The position numbers were made by a program, and so were the translations under genes. This document shows, one piece after another, positions 17,821 through 25,583 of a stretch of DNA of 64,000 bases. The stretch is from positions 1 through 64,000 of the forward strand of contig NZ_VCRO01000003.1 of assembly GCF_006007885.1 (NCBI RefSeq), read 5' to 3'. Under the pieces are notes generated by a model. The model saw only the letters and a list, made by a program, of their open reading frames with translations, was not told the origin of the DNA and did not search any database. The DNA is from Alteribacter natronophilus. Lineage in GTDB: Bacteria; Bacillota; Bacilli; Bacillales; Salisediminibacteriaceae. Each line of letters starts with the position of its first letter. Position 1 is the stretch's first letter.

Positions 17821-19044
17821 ATGACATTTATACCCAGAACAGGAAGCTTTGAAGGGATGAAATCGCTGAACAAAACAGCCATCCTTAATCTTGTCCGATT
17901 GCAGGGGCCGATCTCAAGGGCACAGATTGCAAAAATAACAACGCTTACTCCGGCTACTGTCGGCACGATTGTGAGCGAACTTCTTAAAGAAGGTATTTTA
18001 ATAGAAGAAGCTGACCGGGGCAAGTCAAGGGGCGGCAGAAAACCAATCATGTTGAGCATTAATGCAACCAGGTTTTATGTAATCGGCGTCTACGGTGCAG
18101 CCGAAGTAGTGAATACAGCAATTGCATCTCTGGATGGAAAAGTGAAACAGGAAGTGACTCGGCCTTTATCCTCTCCCCCATCAAGGGAAGATTTCCTGAA
18201 TATCATTAAAGAGAATATTCATCAGGTTATGAATATGGAGGAAGCCGGTGAAGAATCTGTCATCGGGGTCGGGGTTGCCATGCACGGTCTTGTAGATACA
18301 GAAAATGGGGTTTCGGTTTTTGCCCCCCATCTTAATCTCGAGAATATTGCCTTAAAGGAGCATCTTGAGCAGGAGTTCGCTGTGCCGGTTTTTGTGGAGA
18401 ATGATGTCCGGGCCCTTACTTTAGCTGAAAGCTGGTACGGGGAAGGACAATCTGTTTCCAACTTTATTTGTATCAGTGTTGGTCGGGGGGTTGGGTCCGG
18501 TATGGTTTTAAACAATAAGATTTTCCGAGGACCATCCCAGACTGCGGGTGAAATCGGGCACACAACTGTCGATGTTGGCGGCCCTCAATGTCACTGTGGC
18601 AATCATGGATGCCTTGAAACCTATGTCTCCGAGCACGCTATTCTCCACCGTATAAAAAAAGGCATGCGGATGGGCAGAAGTACCGTTCTGAACGAGTGGC
18701 TGAGAGAAGATGAAAACCACCTTACACTGGAAATGGTTTTTAAGGCTGCTGCTGAAGGTGATTCCCATGCGATTGAAACACTTGAAGATGCCGGCAGGTA
18801 CCTTGGAATTGCAATTGCCAACCTGATTAACCTTTTAACCCCTTCTAAGATTATTCTTGAGGGCCGCCTCTTTAAAGCAGGTAATGTGATACTCACTCCT
18901 CTTCACCAGATGGTCGAAAAAGGTTCTCTTCGTCATACAAAGGAAAAAACGAATATCACCATTTCTTCCCTGGGCAAGGCAGGGATGCTGACCGGGGCGT
19001 TTACACTGGTCCTTAATAATATCTTCATCCCCGAGGAAGGATAA
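17821..19044 (+). CDS. ROK-family transcriptional repressor (NagC/XylR type)
   Basis: 407 residues: winged helix-turn-helix at about 15-75 (RAQIAKITTLTPATVGTIVSELL, then GGRKPIML), followed by the ROK sugar-kinase-like domain with FVENDVRALTLAESW and the zinc motif CHCGNHGCLE. It probably represses the adjoining hydrolase and transporter operons until an imported sugar binds. ATG at 17821 has AGAGG nine bases upstream; a second in-frame ATG at 17857 is possible. It lies 80 bases after the YesL gene. Confidence 0.85.
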   Translation: MTFIPRTGSFEGMKSLNKTAILNLVRLQGPISRAQIAKITTLTPATVGTIVSELLKEGILIEEADRGKSRGGRKPIMLSINATRFYVIGVYGAAEVVNTAIASLDGKVKQEVTRPLSSPPSREDFLNIIKENIHQVMNMEEAGEESVIGVGVAMHGLVDTENGVSVFAPHLNLENIALKEHLEQEFAVPVFVENDVRALTLAESWYGEGQSVSNFICISVGRGVGSGMVLNNKIFRGPSQTAGEIGHTTVDVGGPQCHCGNHGCLETYVSEHAILHRIKKGMRMGRSTVLNEWLREDENHLTLEMVFKAAAEGDSHAIETLEDAGRYLGIAIANLINLLTPSKIILEGRLFKAGNVILTPLHQMVEKGSLRHTKEKTNITISSLGKAGMLTGAFTLVLNNIFIPEEG

Positions 19045-19074
19045 TTCAAATTACATTTCCACTAGCTACGCACC

Positions 19075-19111
19075 AAAGCACGTCCATCCTGCTCGGATCG
19101 GACGTGCTTTT
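19075..19111. terminator. Bidirectional terminator, copy 2 of the identical 37-nt element
   Basis: Same sequence as 7849-7885, including the loop. Here it lies between the ROK gene and the convergent DUF3267 gene. Arms AAAGCACGTCC / GGACGTGCTTT, then TTTTCC. Confidence 0.85.
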
Positions 19112-19129
19112 CCTTTCCTGCTTTAATCG

Positions 19130-19684
19130 CTATGCCCTTTTCACATACACCCTGCAGCCGATTTCACTCGGATGATCCTCCACGAGAGCGTCCCGCTCAA
19201 ACTCCTCAATCGAGCGGATAATCAGCCAGTCCCCGATCGAGCCGACCAGAAGAATCGTCCCCACCATCATCCAGAAATGGCTTCCCGTAAGAAAGGCATA
19301 CGCAAGCGGCCCCACACCGAGCACAACCGGGAGCATGACGGCAAACCGGTACGCCCCTGCCCGAATCGGCACTCGGCAGTGGGCATAGGGCGTGACACTC
19401 TTCCACATTACACCGAGCTTCACATCCCCCGGCTTTACCTTCCCTGCCACGATGTAGCCCAGCGCATGAAGCAGCTCATGTAAAAAAAAGAAAACGATCA
19501 CCGTCAGGGCCATCCAGAGCAGCTCCATCATCTCTCCATCCCTGCCTCCCCACACAATTCGGAAGGCAATCAGGATCACCACAAACAAGGTTCCGCCCCA
19601 GACCAGCCCTTTTTTGTTGGCAAATTTCGCTGAAAACGTCCGGTCATATATCTTGTACTTCTCTTCGTTCAACTCATTCTGCAC
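19130..19684 (-). CDS. DUF3267-type membrane zinc-metalloprotease-like protein
   Basis: 184 residues with two hydrophobic segments before HELLHALG, an HExxH-like zinc motif at the membrane, then two or three more helices (VMLPVVLGVGPLAYAFLTG; MMVGTILLVGSIGDWLII). This layout is that of the DUF3267 family, which is distantly similar to site-2 proteases. Substrate unknown. The start is the GTG at 19684, six bases after GGGGGG. Confidence 0.75.
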   Translation of the reverse strand: MQNELNEEKYKIYDRTFSAKFANKKGLVWGGTLFVVILIAFRIVWGGRDGEMMELLWMALTVIVFFFLHELLHALGYIVAGKVKPGDVKLGVMWKSVTPYAHCRVPIRAGAYRFAVMLPVVLGVGPLAYAFLTGSHFWMMVGTILLVGSIGDWLIIRSIEEFERDALVEDHPSEIGCRVYVKRA

Positions 19685-19754
19685 CCGTTTCCCCCCGTAC
19701 CCTGCTTTTTTTCCACTCTACACCAGGTTTTCAGTGTTCTTCAACAGATCCCGG

Positions 19755-19785
19755 TTGACCCTCACGCTGCGTGATACTCTAAAGT
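19755..19785 (+). promoter_or_regulatory. MerR-type promoter with 19-bp spacer
   Basis: TTGACC (19755-19760) and TAAAGT (19780-19785) are separated by 19 bp, the overlong spacer that MerR proteins twist into activity. The spacer contains the dyad TCACGC-T-GCGTGA. It lies 27 bases before the gene at 19812, so autoregulation is likely. Confidence 0.7.
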
Positions 19786-19811
19786 AAGAAACGAAAGGAG
19801 GTGCCGGAATC

Positions 19812-20537
19812 ATGAAAATCAAAGAAGCTGCCGATCTCGCCGGTGTCAGCGTCAGAACCCTTCACCACTATGACGAAATCGGACTACTCACACCCGACAC
19901 TGTTACTGATGCCGGTTACCGGCTTTACTCGGAGGCGAACCTGGAAAAACTCCAGCAGATTCTCTTTTTCAAAGAGCTGGGCTTTTCCCTTCAGAAGATT
20001 CAAGTCATTCTTGAAGATCCGGATTTTGACCGGAGTGAGGCACTCCAGCTGCAGCACGAGGCGCTCCTTGAAAAAAGGCAGCGGCTGGACCGGATGATCA
20101 ACACGATTGAAAAAACAATCAGACACGAGAAAGGAGAAATCGACATGAGCAGAAAAGAGAAATTTGAAGGCTTTGACTTCAGCACGAACCCATACGAAGA
20201 GGAAGCCCGCCGGCGCTGGGGAGACGAGGCGGTCGACCGTTCAAACGAAAAGGTGAAGCAGTTTGACCAGAGCAAGCAGGAGGAAATGAACGCCCTCTAC
20301 CGGGAACTCGCAGCAGTCCACCACCTGGATCCAGCGTCCAAGGAGGCCCAGGAGACGATCGGAAAATGGTACCGGATGCTCCAGCAGTTCGGTAATTACA
20401 CCCCTGAAATGTTCCGAGGACTCGGGGAAATGTACGTGGCTGACGAACGGTTCACAAAAAACATCGACCGGTTCGGCACGGGTCTCGCCCGCTTTATGAA
20501 GGACGCTATGGCAGAATTTGCCGACAGAAAAAAATGA
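19812..20537 (+). CDS. MerR-family regulator with TipAS-like effector domain
   Basis: 241 residues. Winged HTH at 1-70 ([20 protein letters not shown], then [16 protein letters not shown]), a long dimerisation coiled coil (about 75-110), and a C-terminal TipAS-type helical domain ([16 protein letters not shown]...). Such proteins activate a promoter with a 19-bp spacer when a drug-like ligand binds; here that promoter is just upstream. GGAGG precedes the ATG. No drug pump is adjacent. Confidence 0.86.
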   Translation: MKIKEAADLAGVSVRTLHHYDEIGLLTPDTVTDAGYRLYSEANLEKLQQILFFKELGFSLQKIQVILEDPDFDRSEALQLQHEALLEKRQRLDRMINTIEKTIRHEKGEIDMSRKEKFEGFDFSTNPYEEEARRRWGDEAVDRSNEKVKQFDQSKQEEMNALYRELAAVHHLDPASKEAQETIGKWYRMLQQFGNYTPEMFRGLGEMYVADERFTKNIDRFGTGLARFMKDAMAEFADRKK

Positions 20538-20556
20538 CCTTTACCCGCCATGCGGA

Positions 20557-20577
20557 CAACCCCGCATGCGGGGTTCT
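20557..20577 (+). terminator. Stem-loop after the MerR gene
   Basis: AACCCCGCATGCGGGGTT is a perfect palindrome followed by CTGTGTT, without a proper T run; a weak or partial terminator 20 bases past the stop. Confidence 0.4.
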
Positions 20578-20687
20578 GTGTTAATGCGGTTTATCTATGT
20601 TATGGTGAAAAAATAGAGGGCAGTTTCGCCTGACAACTTTGAATGTAAATAATAAATTTTTATAATCAGAAAGGATGAACTAAACAC

Positions 20688-21401
20688 ATGCAGTCACTCG
20701 AAGGAAAAAATGCACTCATTACCGGCGGCAGCCGGGGAATCGGTCTTGCCACAGCCAGGGAACTGGCAAAGGAAGGCGTACGCCTCGGTCTGATCGGCCG
20801 CTCCGGAGAACACCTTGCTTCAGCTGAAAAAGAACTCAAAGATCTCGGCGCCACGGTGGTTACAGCAGCTGCCGACGTAGCAGACGAAGCCGCCGCGCAC
20901 GAAGCTGTCAAAACAATCGAAAATGAACTGGGCGCCATCGACATCCTTATCAACAACGCCGGCATCGCCATCCGCGGCAAGTTTGCCGACATCCCGGCTT
21001 CCGACTGGCAGAGAGGATTCGACGTCAATGTGATGGGCATCGTCCATGTCACCCAGGCCGCCCTTCCGAAAATGATCGAAAAGAACCGCGGTGACATTAT
21101 CAATATTTCCTCCATGTCCGGTCTCAAGGGATCGAAAGGCTCGAGCGCCTACAGCGCCACAAAGTTTGCCGTAATCGGTATGAGTGAAGGCCTTATGCAG
21201 GAGGTCCGCCCCCACAATATCCGCGTGAGCGTCCTCACACCGAGCCTCGTGGAAACGGATCTCACCCGCGGTGACGCCGAGCGTGATCCGGAAAAATTCA
21301 CCCAGGCCGAGGATCTCGCCGAGTTCATGGTGAGCCAGCTTAAACTCGAACAGCGCACTTTCGTAAAAACCGCCGCTCTGTGGGCAACGAATCCGTTTTA
21401 A
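20688..21401 (+). CDS. SDR-family oxidoreductase (3-ketoacyl-ACP reductase-like)
   Basis: 237 residues of a classical short-chain dehydrogenase: TGGSRGIG nucleotide motif at about 13-20, NNAG at about 90, catalytic Ser in INISSMSG and YSATK. It reduces a carbonyl with NAD(P)H in the cytoplasm. Similar to FabG paralogues (YhdF/YmfI type) but not the fab-operon copy, because no fatty acid genes surround it. Substrate unknown. It has its own terminator. Confidence 0.85.
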   Translation: MQSLEGKNALITGGSRGIGLATARELAKEGVRLGLIGRSGEHLASAEKELKDLGATVVTAAADVADEAAAHEAVKTIENELGAIDILINNAGIAIRGKFADIPASDWQRGFDVNVMGIVHVTQAALPKMIEKNRGDIINISSMSGLKGSKGSSAYSATKFAVIGMSEGLMQEVRPHNIRVSVLTPSLVETDLTRGDAERDPEKFTQAEDLAEFMVSQLKLEQRTFVKTAALWATNPF

Positions 21402-21403
21402 TC

Positions 21404-21447
21404 AAAAAGCAGGGACCTGACGTTAACTCGTCGGTCCCCGCTTTTTT
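21404..21447 (+). terminator. Terminator of the SDR gene
   Basis: AAGCAGGGACC ... GGTCCCCGCTT stem with a loop containing GACGTTAACTCG, followed by TTTTTT, directly past the stop at 21401. Confidence 0.8.
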
Positions 21448-21475
21448 ATACCCGGTTCCTTCATTAAAAATTCAG

Positions 21476-21612
21476 TTCGCTACGTTCGAGGCCGATTTCG
21501 CTACGTTGACCCGGGTGTTCGCTACGTTCAGTGCTGATTTCGCTACGTTGGCCCGGGTGTTCGCTACGTTCGAGGCCGATTTCGCTACGTTGGCCCGGGT
21601 GTTCGCTACGTT
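21476..21612. repeat. Tandem array with exact 21-bp period (TTCGCTACGTT)
   Basis: The 11-mer TTCGCTACGTT starts at 21476, 21497, 21518, 21539, 21560, 21581 and 21602: seven copies spaced exactly 21 bp. The 10-bp spacers alternate between two kinds (CGAGGCCGAT or CAGTGCTGAT, and GACCCGGGTG or GGCCCGGGTG), giving a 42-bp higher-order unit. The array lies between convergent genes, right after the SDR terminator. Confidence 0.92.
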
Positions 21613-21631
21613 GCCAGGCTACCCTCCCCGG

Positions 21632-22114
21632 CTACTGTTCCTCCCAGTCCTCCCACTCGAGTTTCACGCCCCAGCGGCCCGCCAGTTTCTCGAGCTTTTC
21701 CTCGTACTCGATATATTTCTCATCAGACTGCATGAGCAGATCGAATGCCGTCTCCTCCCCTGACTGCCAGGCTTCCTCTGACGCAATATGAAGACGAAGC
21801 GATTCATTATGAAGCTCGTGAACTTCAGCAAGCTTCTCCTTCCCGATCGTTTCGCCGATAGCTTCCGACCGTTCCAGAATCTCCTTCAGCCCGGGCAGCA
21901 GCCTTTCCTCTGAGAACACCATAAGTGCCTCCTCGCTGTCGCCGACGGTCGCCTCTTCATCCATCAGGGAAAAGTAGTCCTCCGTCAAAGCGTAGGTATC
22001 ATCGAGATACTTCTCCATCGCCCCCGTGTTTCCAAACGCCTGCTGGGCAAAAAAATACCCGCCGATTCCGATCACCATCACACTCACAAGCACACTGATG
22101 AGTTTCCTGTTCAC
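21632..22114 (-). CDS. Membrane-anchored helical protein, unknown
   Basis: 160 residues: one N-terminal membrane anchor (LISVLVSVMVIGIGGYFFAQQ), then an acidic, strongly alpha-helical outer domain (ERLLPGLKEILERSEAIGE...). No family recognised. The GTG at 22114 is the first possible start; the GGAGAGG upstream is rather far, so the start is uncertain. It converges on the SDR gene across the repeat array. Confidence 0.6.
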   Translation of the reverse strand: MNRKLISVLVSVMVIGIGGYFFAQQAFGNTGAMEKYLDDTYALTEDYFSLMDEEATVGDSEEALMVFSEERLLPGLKEILERSEAIGETIGKEKLAEVHELHNESLRLHIASEEAWQSGEETAFDLLMQSDEKYIEYEEKLEKLAGRWGVKLEWEDWEEQ

Positions 22115-22265
22115 TTGTCATCTCTGCCTCTCCAGCTAAATTGATATTGAATAATCTGATTATAGTCCGTTTCCCTCCGGCCGCCTCATGCCAAATGACC
22201 CATTTATTTCCTCCTCTTAGAAAAAAATGATAATACACTGCAAACCCAGCAACAATACAACTGTG

Positions 22266-22316
22266 TTGACAAATCCCTATATACCCCGTACAGTATACAT
22301 ATACCCCTTAGGGTAT
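22266..22316 (+). promoter_or_regulatory. Promoter with CsoR/CstR-type operators for the persulfide operon
   Basis: TTGACA (22266-22271), 17 bp, TACAGT (22289-22294). A TATACCCC half-site overlaps the spacer (22280-22287), and ATACCCCTTAGGGTAT (22301-22316) is a dyad (ATACCC / GGGTAT) just downstream. This matches the C-tract operators of CsoR-family repressors, including persulfide-sensing CstR. No cstR gene is nearby, so the repressor acts from elsewhere. Confidence 0.7.
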
Positions 22317-22370
22317 TTAAAAGTGAATTTTCCCCACTGAAAAAACAAATCAACCAGGGAGTGGTACGCG

Positions 22371-22808
22371 ATGAAAAAGATGAACATGAAGGTTACTGTA
22401 CACGCAGAAGGAATGACATCCGAAGCAGCAGCTGGCAATCACACGTTTACAATCGACGAAGGTACCAGAATGGGTGGAAAAGACAGCGGCCCAAACCCGC
22501 TCCAATCCGTCCTTGGCGCCCTCGCAGCCTGTGAAAACGTAACAGCCCGCATGGCTGCAAAAGAAATGGATTTCTCATTCGAATCGATGGATTTTCAGAT
22601 CCAGGGTGAATTCGACCCGAGAGGATTTATGGGTGAACCAGGCGTCCGCCCTTACTTTGAAACGGTCACTATTGAAGCCACTGTTAAAACAGATGAAAGT
22701 GAAGACCGCCTGAACGAACTGAAAGAAAAAGTCGAGGCACGCTGCCCCGTATATACAATGATGAAAGAAGCCGGCGTTACCATGAACGACACATGGAAAA
22801 AAGCCTAA
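22371..22808 (+). CDS. OsmC-family peroxiredoxin-like protein
   Basis: 145 residues with the two family cysteines, in ALAACENVTARM and ARCPVYTMM, and the GPNPLQSVLGAL motif. OsmC proteins reduce organic peroxides or, in sulfur operons, probably persulfides. It is the first gene behind the CstR-type operator and is followed by DUF202, CstB-like and rhodanese genes, which favours a role in reactive-sulfur handling. GGGAGTGG precedes the ATG; two later in-frame ATGs exist. Confidence 0.82.
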   Translation: MKKMNMKVTVHAEGMTSEAAAGNHTFTIDEGTRMGGKDSGPNPLQSVLGALAACENVTARMAAKEMDFSFESMDFQIQGEFDPRGFMGEPGVRPYFETVTIEATVKTDESEDRLNELKEKVEARCPVYTMMKEAGVTMNDTWKKA

Positions 22809-22821
22809 ACGGGTAACAGAG

Positions 22822-23196
22822 ATGAGTACAGACTTACCCCGGACACCTGAATCATCCTGCATTCAGCAGCACCTGGCCAACGAACGGACTTTTCTGGCAT
22901 GGCTCAGGACGGCCATCGCTCTTAAAGGGATTGGCTTTATTGCCACAAGCCTGCACTTTACAACGCCGCTTGGAAACAGATTTTCCTCAGCGATGGCCAT
23001 GACCCTGAGCGCTGCCTCGTTTTCAGCCGGTACGATCATCATTATCGCAGCGGCACTGCTCTACTTTAAAAACAGGAAAACAATCAATACCGGCAGTTTC
23101 ACTTCGTCTTCAGTAATGATTACCGCATCTGCAGCTGCCGTTATTCTGGTAATGTCTTTACTCTTTGTTTATTTTCTAACCACCGCCCGAATGTAA
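22822..23196 (+). CDS. DUF202-family membrane protein (YidH-like)
   Basis: 124 residues with three membrane helices and the family signature ANERTFLAWLRTAIALKG near residue 20. Function is not established. It lies 13 bases after the OsmC gene and before the persulfide dioxygenase gene, so a membrane role in sulfur or redox stress is inferred from context only. Confidence 0.75.
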   Translation: MSTDLPRTPESSCIQQHLANERTFLAWLRTAIALKGIGFIATSLHFTTPLGNRFSSAMAMTLSAASFSAGTIIIIAAALLYFKNRKTINTGSFTSSSVMITASAAAVILVMSLLFVYFLTTARM

Positions 23197-23225
23197 CGGG
23201 TATCAAAAAAATGGAGGGATACAAT

Positions 23226-24641
23226 ATGTTTCTAAAATACTTTTACGACGAATCACTTGCACAGGCATCCTACATGATCGGCTGCCAGGCGACAGGCGAA
23301 GCCGCCATCGTTGATCCTGCACGGGACATCGGTCCTTACATCCGTACAGCGGAAAAACAGGGCTTCACCATTACCGCAGCCCTTGAAACCCACATTCACG
23401 CCGATTTCGTTTCCGGAAGCATCGAGCTTTCCGACCGCACCGGTGCCACCGTGTACCACTCAGCGGAAGGCGCCTCAAACGGCGGCTATTCGTTCCCCGC
23501 TTCCGTGAACACAGCCCCGGTCCGTCACAACGACACGATCGAACTGGGCAAAACCCTGTTCAAAGTGATGCACACCCCGGGCCACACGCCTGAGCACATT
23601 TCATTTTTGCTCACCGACGGCGGGAACCCGGAAAAACCGATCGGTATCTTTACAGGCGATTTCGTTTTTGTCGGTGACGTAGGCCGCCCTGACCTGCTCG
23701 AAAAATCCGTTGGGGTGAAAGATTCTGCAGCCGAAGGGGCGAAACAGATGTTCAAATCACTCGAGCAGTTCAAAGAGCTGGAGGACTACCTTCAGGTCTG
23801 GCCGGGACACGGAGCAGGAAGCTCCTGCGGAAAAGCCCTCGGTGCCGTGCCAACCACGACTGTCGGTTATGAAAAGCAGTTCAACCCGGCGCTTCAGTAC
23901 GACGACGAGCAGTCCTTTACCGAGTTTCTCCTTGACGGCCAGCCGGAGCCGCCTGCCTACTTTAAGGAAATGAAGGAACTGAACAAAGGCGTCACCGGCC
24001 TTCTTGCCAGCATCGAACAGCCTGTCGAATTCGCCTTCAGCGAAGGTAAAATTCGTGAGCTCGCCCAGTCAGACGAAAATATTGTAGTCGACACAAGGTC
24101 CTCATCCCTTTTTGCCCAGGGTCACCTGGAAGGAACGATCAACATCCCGTTCCCTGACGGCTTTCTCGAGTGGATGGGCTGGCTCACAGACTACCGCCAG
24201 AACGTCTACCTCATCGCAGGACCCGAGGATCATGACAAAATTGCCGCGTCCCTCTACAGCATCGGGATCGACAACGTAAAAGGGTTCTTCCCGCCTAAAA
24301 CCGTTGAAAAGGCAAAAGAAAAACAGACGTACGACACGATTCCTCCTGCAGAAGTGAAAGAAATGAAAGACGAAGGAGAAATCCAGATCGTTGACGTACG
24401 CTTTGAAAACGAATGGAATAACGAACGGATTCCTGACGCCATCCACGTGATGCTCGGTAACCTGCCTGAAGAGGCAGAGGAAAAAATACCGAAGGATCAG
24501 ACCATTGCCGTACACTGTGCCTCCGGAAAACGGTCAGCTATTGCAACGAGCATCCTCCTGAACAAAGGTTACGATGTGAAAAATATCGGCGGCGGCTTTA
24601 TGAAGTGGAAAGCGGAGAACCTCGAAACGGAAACACCGTAA
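23226..24641 (+). CDS. cstB: Persulfide dioxygenase-rhodanese fusion (CstB-like)
   Basis: 471 residues. N-terminal metallo-beta-lactamase domain with THIHADFVSG, HTPGHTPEH, GDFVFVGDVGRPDL and WPGHGAGSSCGK, the non-haem iron persulfide dioxygenase type. Then a degenerate rhodanese-like domain (about 265-345) lacking the active Cys, then an active rhodanese (about 365-465) with CASGKR. It oxidises low-molecular-weight persulfides to sulfite or thiosulfate, detoxifying sulfide. The ATG at 23226 is six bases after GGAGGG; the upstream in-frame ATG at 23211 overlaps that site and is rejected. Confidence 0.87.
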   Translation: MFLKYFYDESLAQASYMIGCQATGEAAIVDPARDIGPYIRTAEKQGFTITAALETHIHADFVSGSIELSDRTGATVYHSAEGASNGGYSFPASVNTAPVRHNDTIELGKTLFKVMHTPGHTPEHISFLLTDGGNPEKPIGIFTGDFVFVGDVGRPDLLEKSVGVKDSAAEGAKQMFKSLEQFKELEDYLQVWPGHGAGSSCGKALGAVPTTTVGYEKQFNPALQYDDEQSFTEFLLDGQPEPPAYFKEMKELNKGVTGLLASIEQPVEFAFSEGKIRELAQSDENIVVDTRSSSLFAQGHLEGTINIPFPDGFLEWMGWLTDYRQNVYLIAGPEDHDKIAASLYSIGIDNVKGFFPPKTVEKAKEKQTYDTIPPAEVKEMKDEGEIQIVDVRFENEWNNERIPDAIHVMLGNLPEEAEEKIPKDQTIAVHCASGKRSAIATSILLNKGYDVKNIGGGFMKWKAENLETETP

Positions 24642-24659
24642 AAGCGGAGGAATGAACCT

Positions 24660-25046
24660 GTGAAAAATAAATTCTGGATTGTAATCGCATCCCTCCTCCT
24701 CGTCTATCTCGCCTACGATCATTTCAGCACTCCGGATGGTGTCAGCCAGATCAGTGCCGGTGAGCTGGAGGAGCTGATTGCAAGCGACGGTGACCACTAC
24801 TTCCTGGACGTCCGGGAGACCCATGAATTTGCAGAAAGTCACGTGGCAGGAATGACGAATATCCCGTTATCTGTTCTCACCGATCAGCTGGACCAGCTCC
24901 CTGATGACAGGGAACTCGTCATCTTCTGCCGCTCCGGCAACAGGAGCATGCAGGCTGCAGAAATCCTCCAAAGTGAAGGTTTCGAGCAGCTTACGAACGT
25001 CCGCGGCGGCATGAACGCCTGGAACGGCGAAACCGTCACACCATAA
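24660..25046 (+). CDS. Membrane-anchored single-domain rhodanese
   Basis: 128 residues: N-terminal membrane segment (FWIVIASLLLVYLAYDHF) then a rhodanese domain with FCRSGNRS, active Cys near residue 88. It transfers sulfane sulfur at the outer face of the membrane. Last gene of the persulfide operon; GTG start with GGAGG nine bases upstream, 18 bases past the CstB-like stop. Confidence 0.82.
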   Translation: MKNKFWIVIASLLLVYLAYDHFSTPDGVSQISAGELEELIASDGDHYFLDVRETHEFAESHVAGMTNIPLSVLTDQLDQLPDDRELVIFCRSGNRSMQAAEILQSEGFEQLTNVRGGMNAWNGETVTP

Positions 25047-25049
25047 AAT

Positions 25050-25087
25050 AAAGAGCGAAGACGCCGATTGAGGCGCTTCGCTCTTTT
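25050..25087 (+). terminator. Terminator of the persulfide operon
   Basis: AAGAGCGAAG and CTTCGCTCTT arms with an inner GCC/GGC pair, followed by TTCC. Placed just after the rhodanese stop. Confidence 0.8.
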
Positions 25088-25148
25088 CCTGTGGTAAACT
25101 ATATAGATGGAACTACTCTTCCAGCTTATTAAAAAGGAGCGATTCATC

Positions 25149-25583
25149 ATGGCCAGGAGCAAGGCAAAGAAAAAACGCGCCCACGCGATCCGTAACGGAA
25201 AGCGCGACGCCACCCTGTCACGGGGAACGATCAGCGGATTCAGCACACATGAAAGACGTACCAAAACCAAAAAGGATGCCCTTCACAAGTCACAGACCAA
25301 ACACAGAAAGAAATCCCTCCCGCAGCAGCCAGGCCGCGACGGAGGGATTTTTTATTTCCTTCTATATGAAGAACGTACGTTTTTAATTTGCTGCAGGCAG
25401 AAACTTATCACTAAAACTGCCTTAAATCCGCGGGAAAAACTTACGCCTCTTCCGGCAGAAATCCGAGATCGCCCCAGTTTTCCGCATCGGTTACCACTCG
25501 CTTCAACAGCCGGTAGCCAGCCTCAAAATCCCGCAGATCCGCTACTTCAACCGGCGAATGGGAATAGCGCCTCGCAAACGTAA
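25149..25583 (+). CDS. brfA: BrfA (YqkK)-like ribosome rescue factor with terminator inside the ORF
   Basis: A short, very basic protein starting MARSKAKKKRAHAIRNGKRD. ATG at 25149 follows AAAAAGGAG. It resembles B. subtilis BrfA (formerly YqkK), which with release factor 2 frees ribosomes stalled on non-stop mRNA and whose own message is made non-stop by an internal terminator. Here a strong terminator (25311-25353) falls at codons about 55-68 and no stop occurs before it in any of the three frames. The frame formally runs to 25583, overlapping the convergent M42 gene by 143 bp, so the real product is probably about 60-68 residues and is normally tagged by tmRNA. Confidence 0.72.
   Translation: MARSKAKKKRAHAIRNGKRDATLSRGTISGFSTHERRTKTKKDALHKSQTKHRKKSLPQQPGRDGGIFYFLLYEERTFLICCRQKLITKTALNPREKLTPLPAEIRDRPSFPHRLPLASTAGSQPQNPADPLLQPANGNSASQT
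25311..25353 (+). terminator. Rho-independent terminator inside brfA
   Basis: AAATCCCTCC and GGAGGGATTT arms with a GC-rich interior, ending in TTTTTT. It lies within the open reading frame, which is the regulatory arrangement known for brfA and E. coli arfA. Confidence 0.85.

Noticed and set aside
21476-21612. CRISPR array
   Set aside because: Spacers are only 10 bp and alternate between two sequences; no cas genes.
21380-21763. ORF encoding heptads FATFEAD/FATLTRV through the 21-bp array
   Set aside because: It starts inside the SDR gene end, crosses that gene's terminator and overlaps the minus-strand gene; the heptad follows simply from 21 being a multiple of three.
25107-25148. Upstream in-frame start of the brfA ORF at 25107
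   Set aside because: The ATG at 25149 has the ribosome site and the family-like MARSKAKKKR start.
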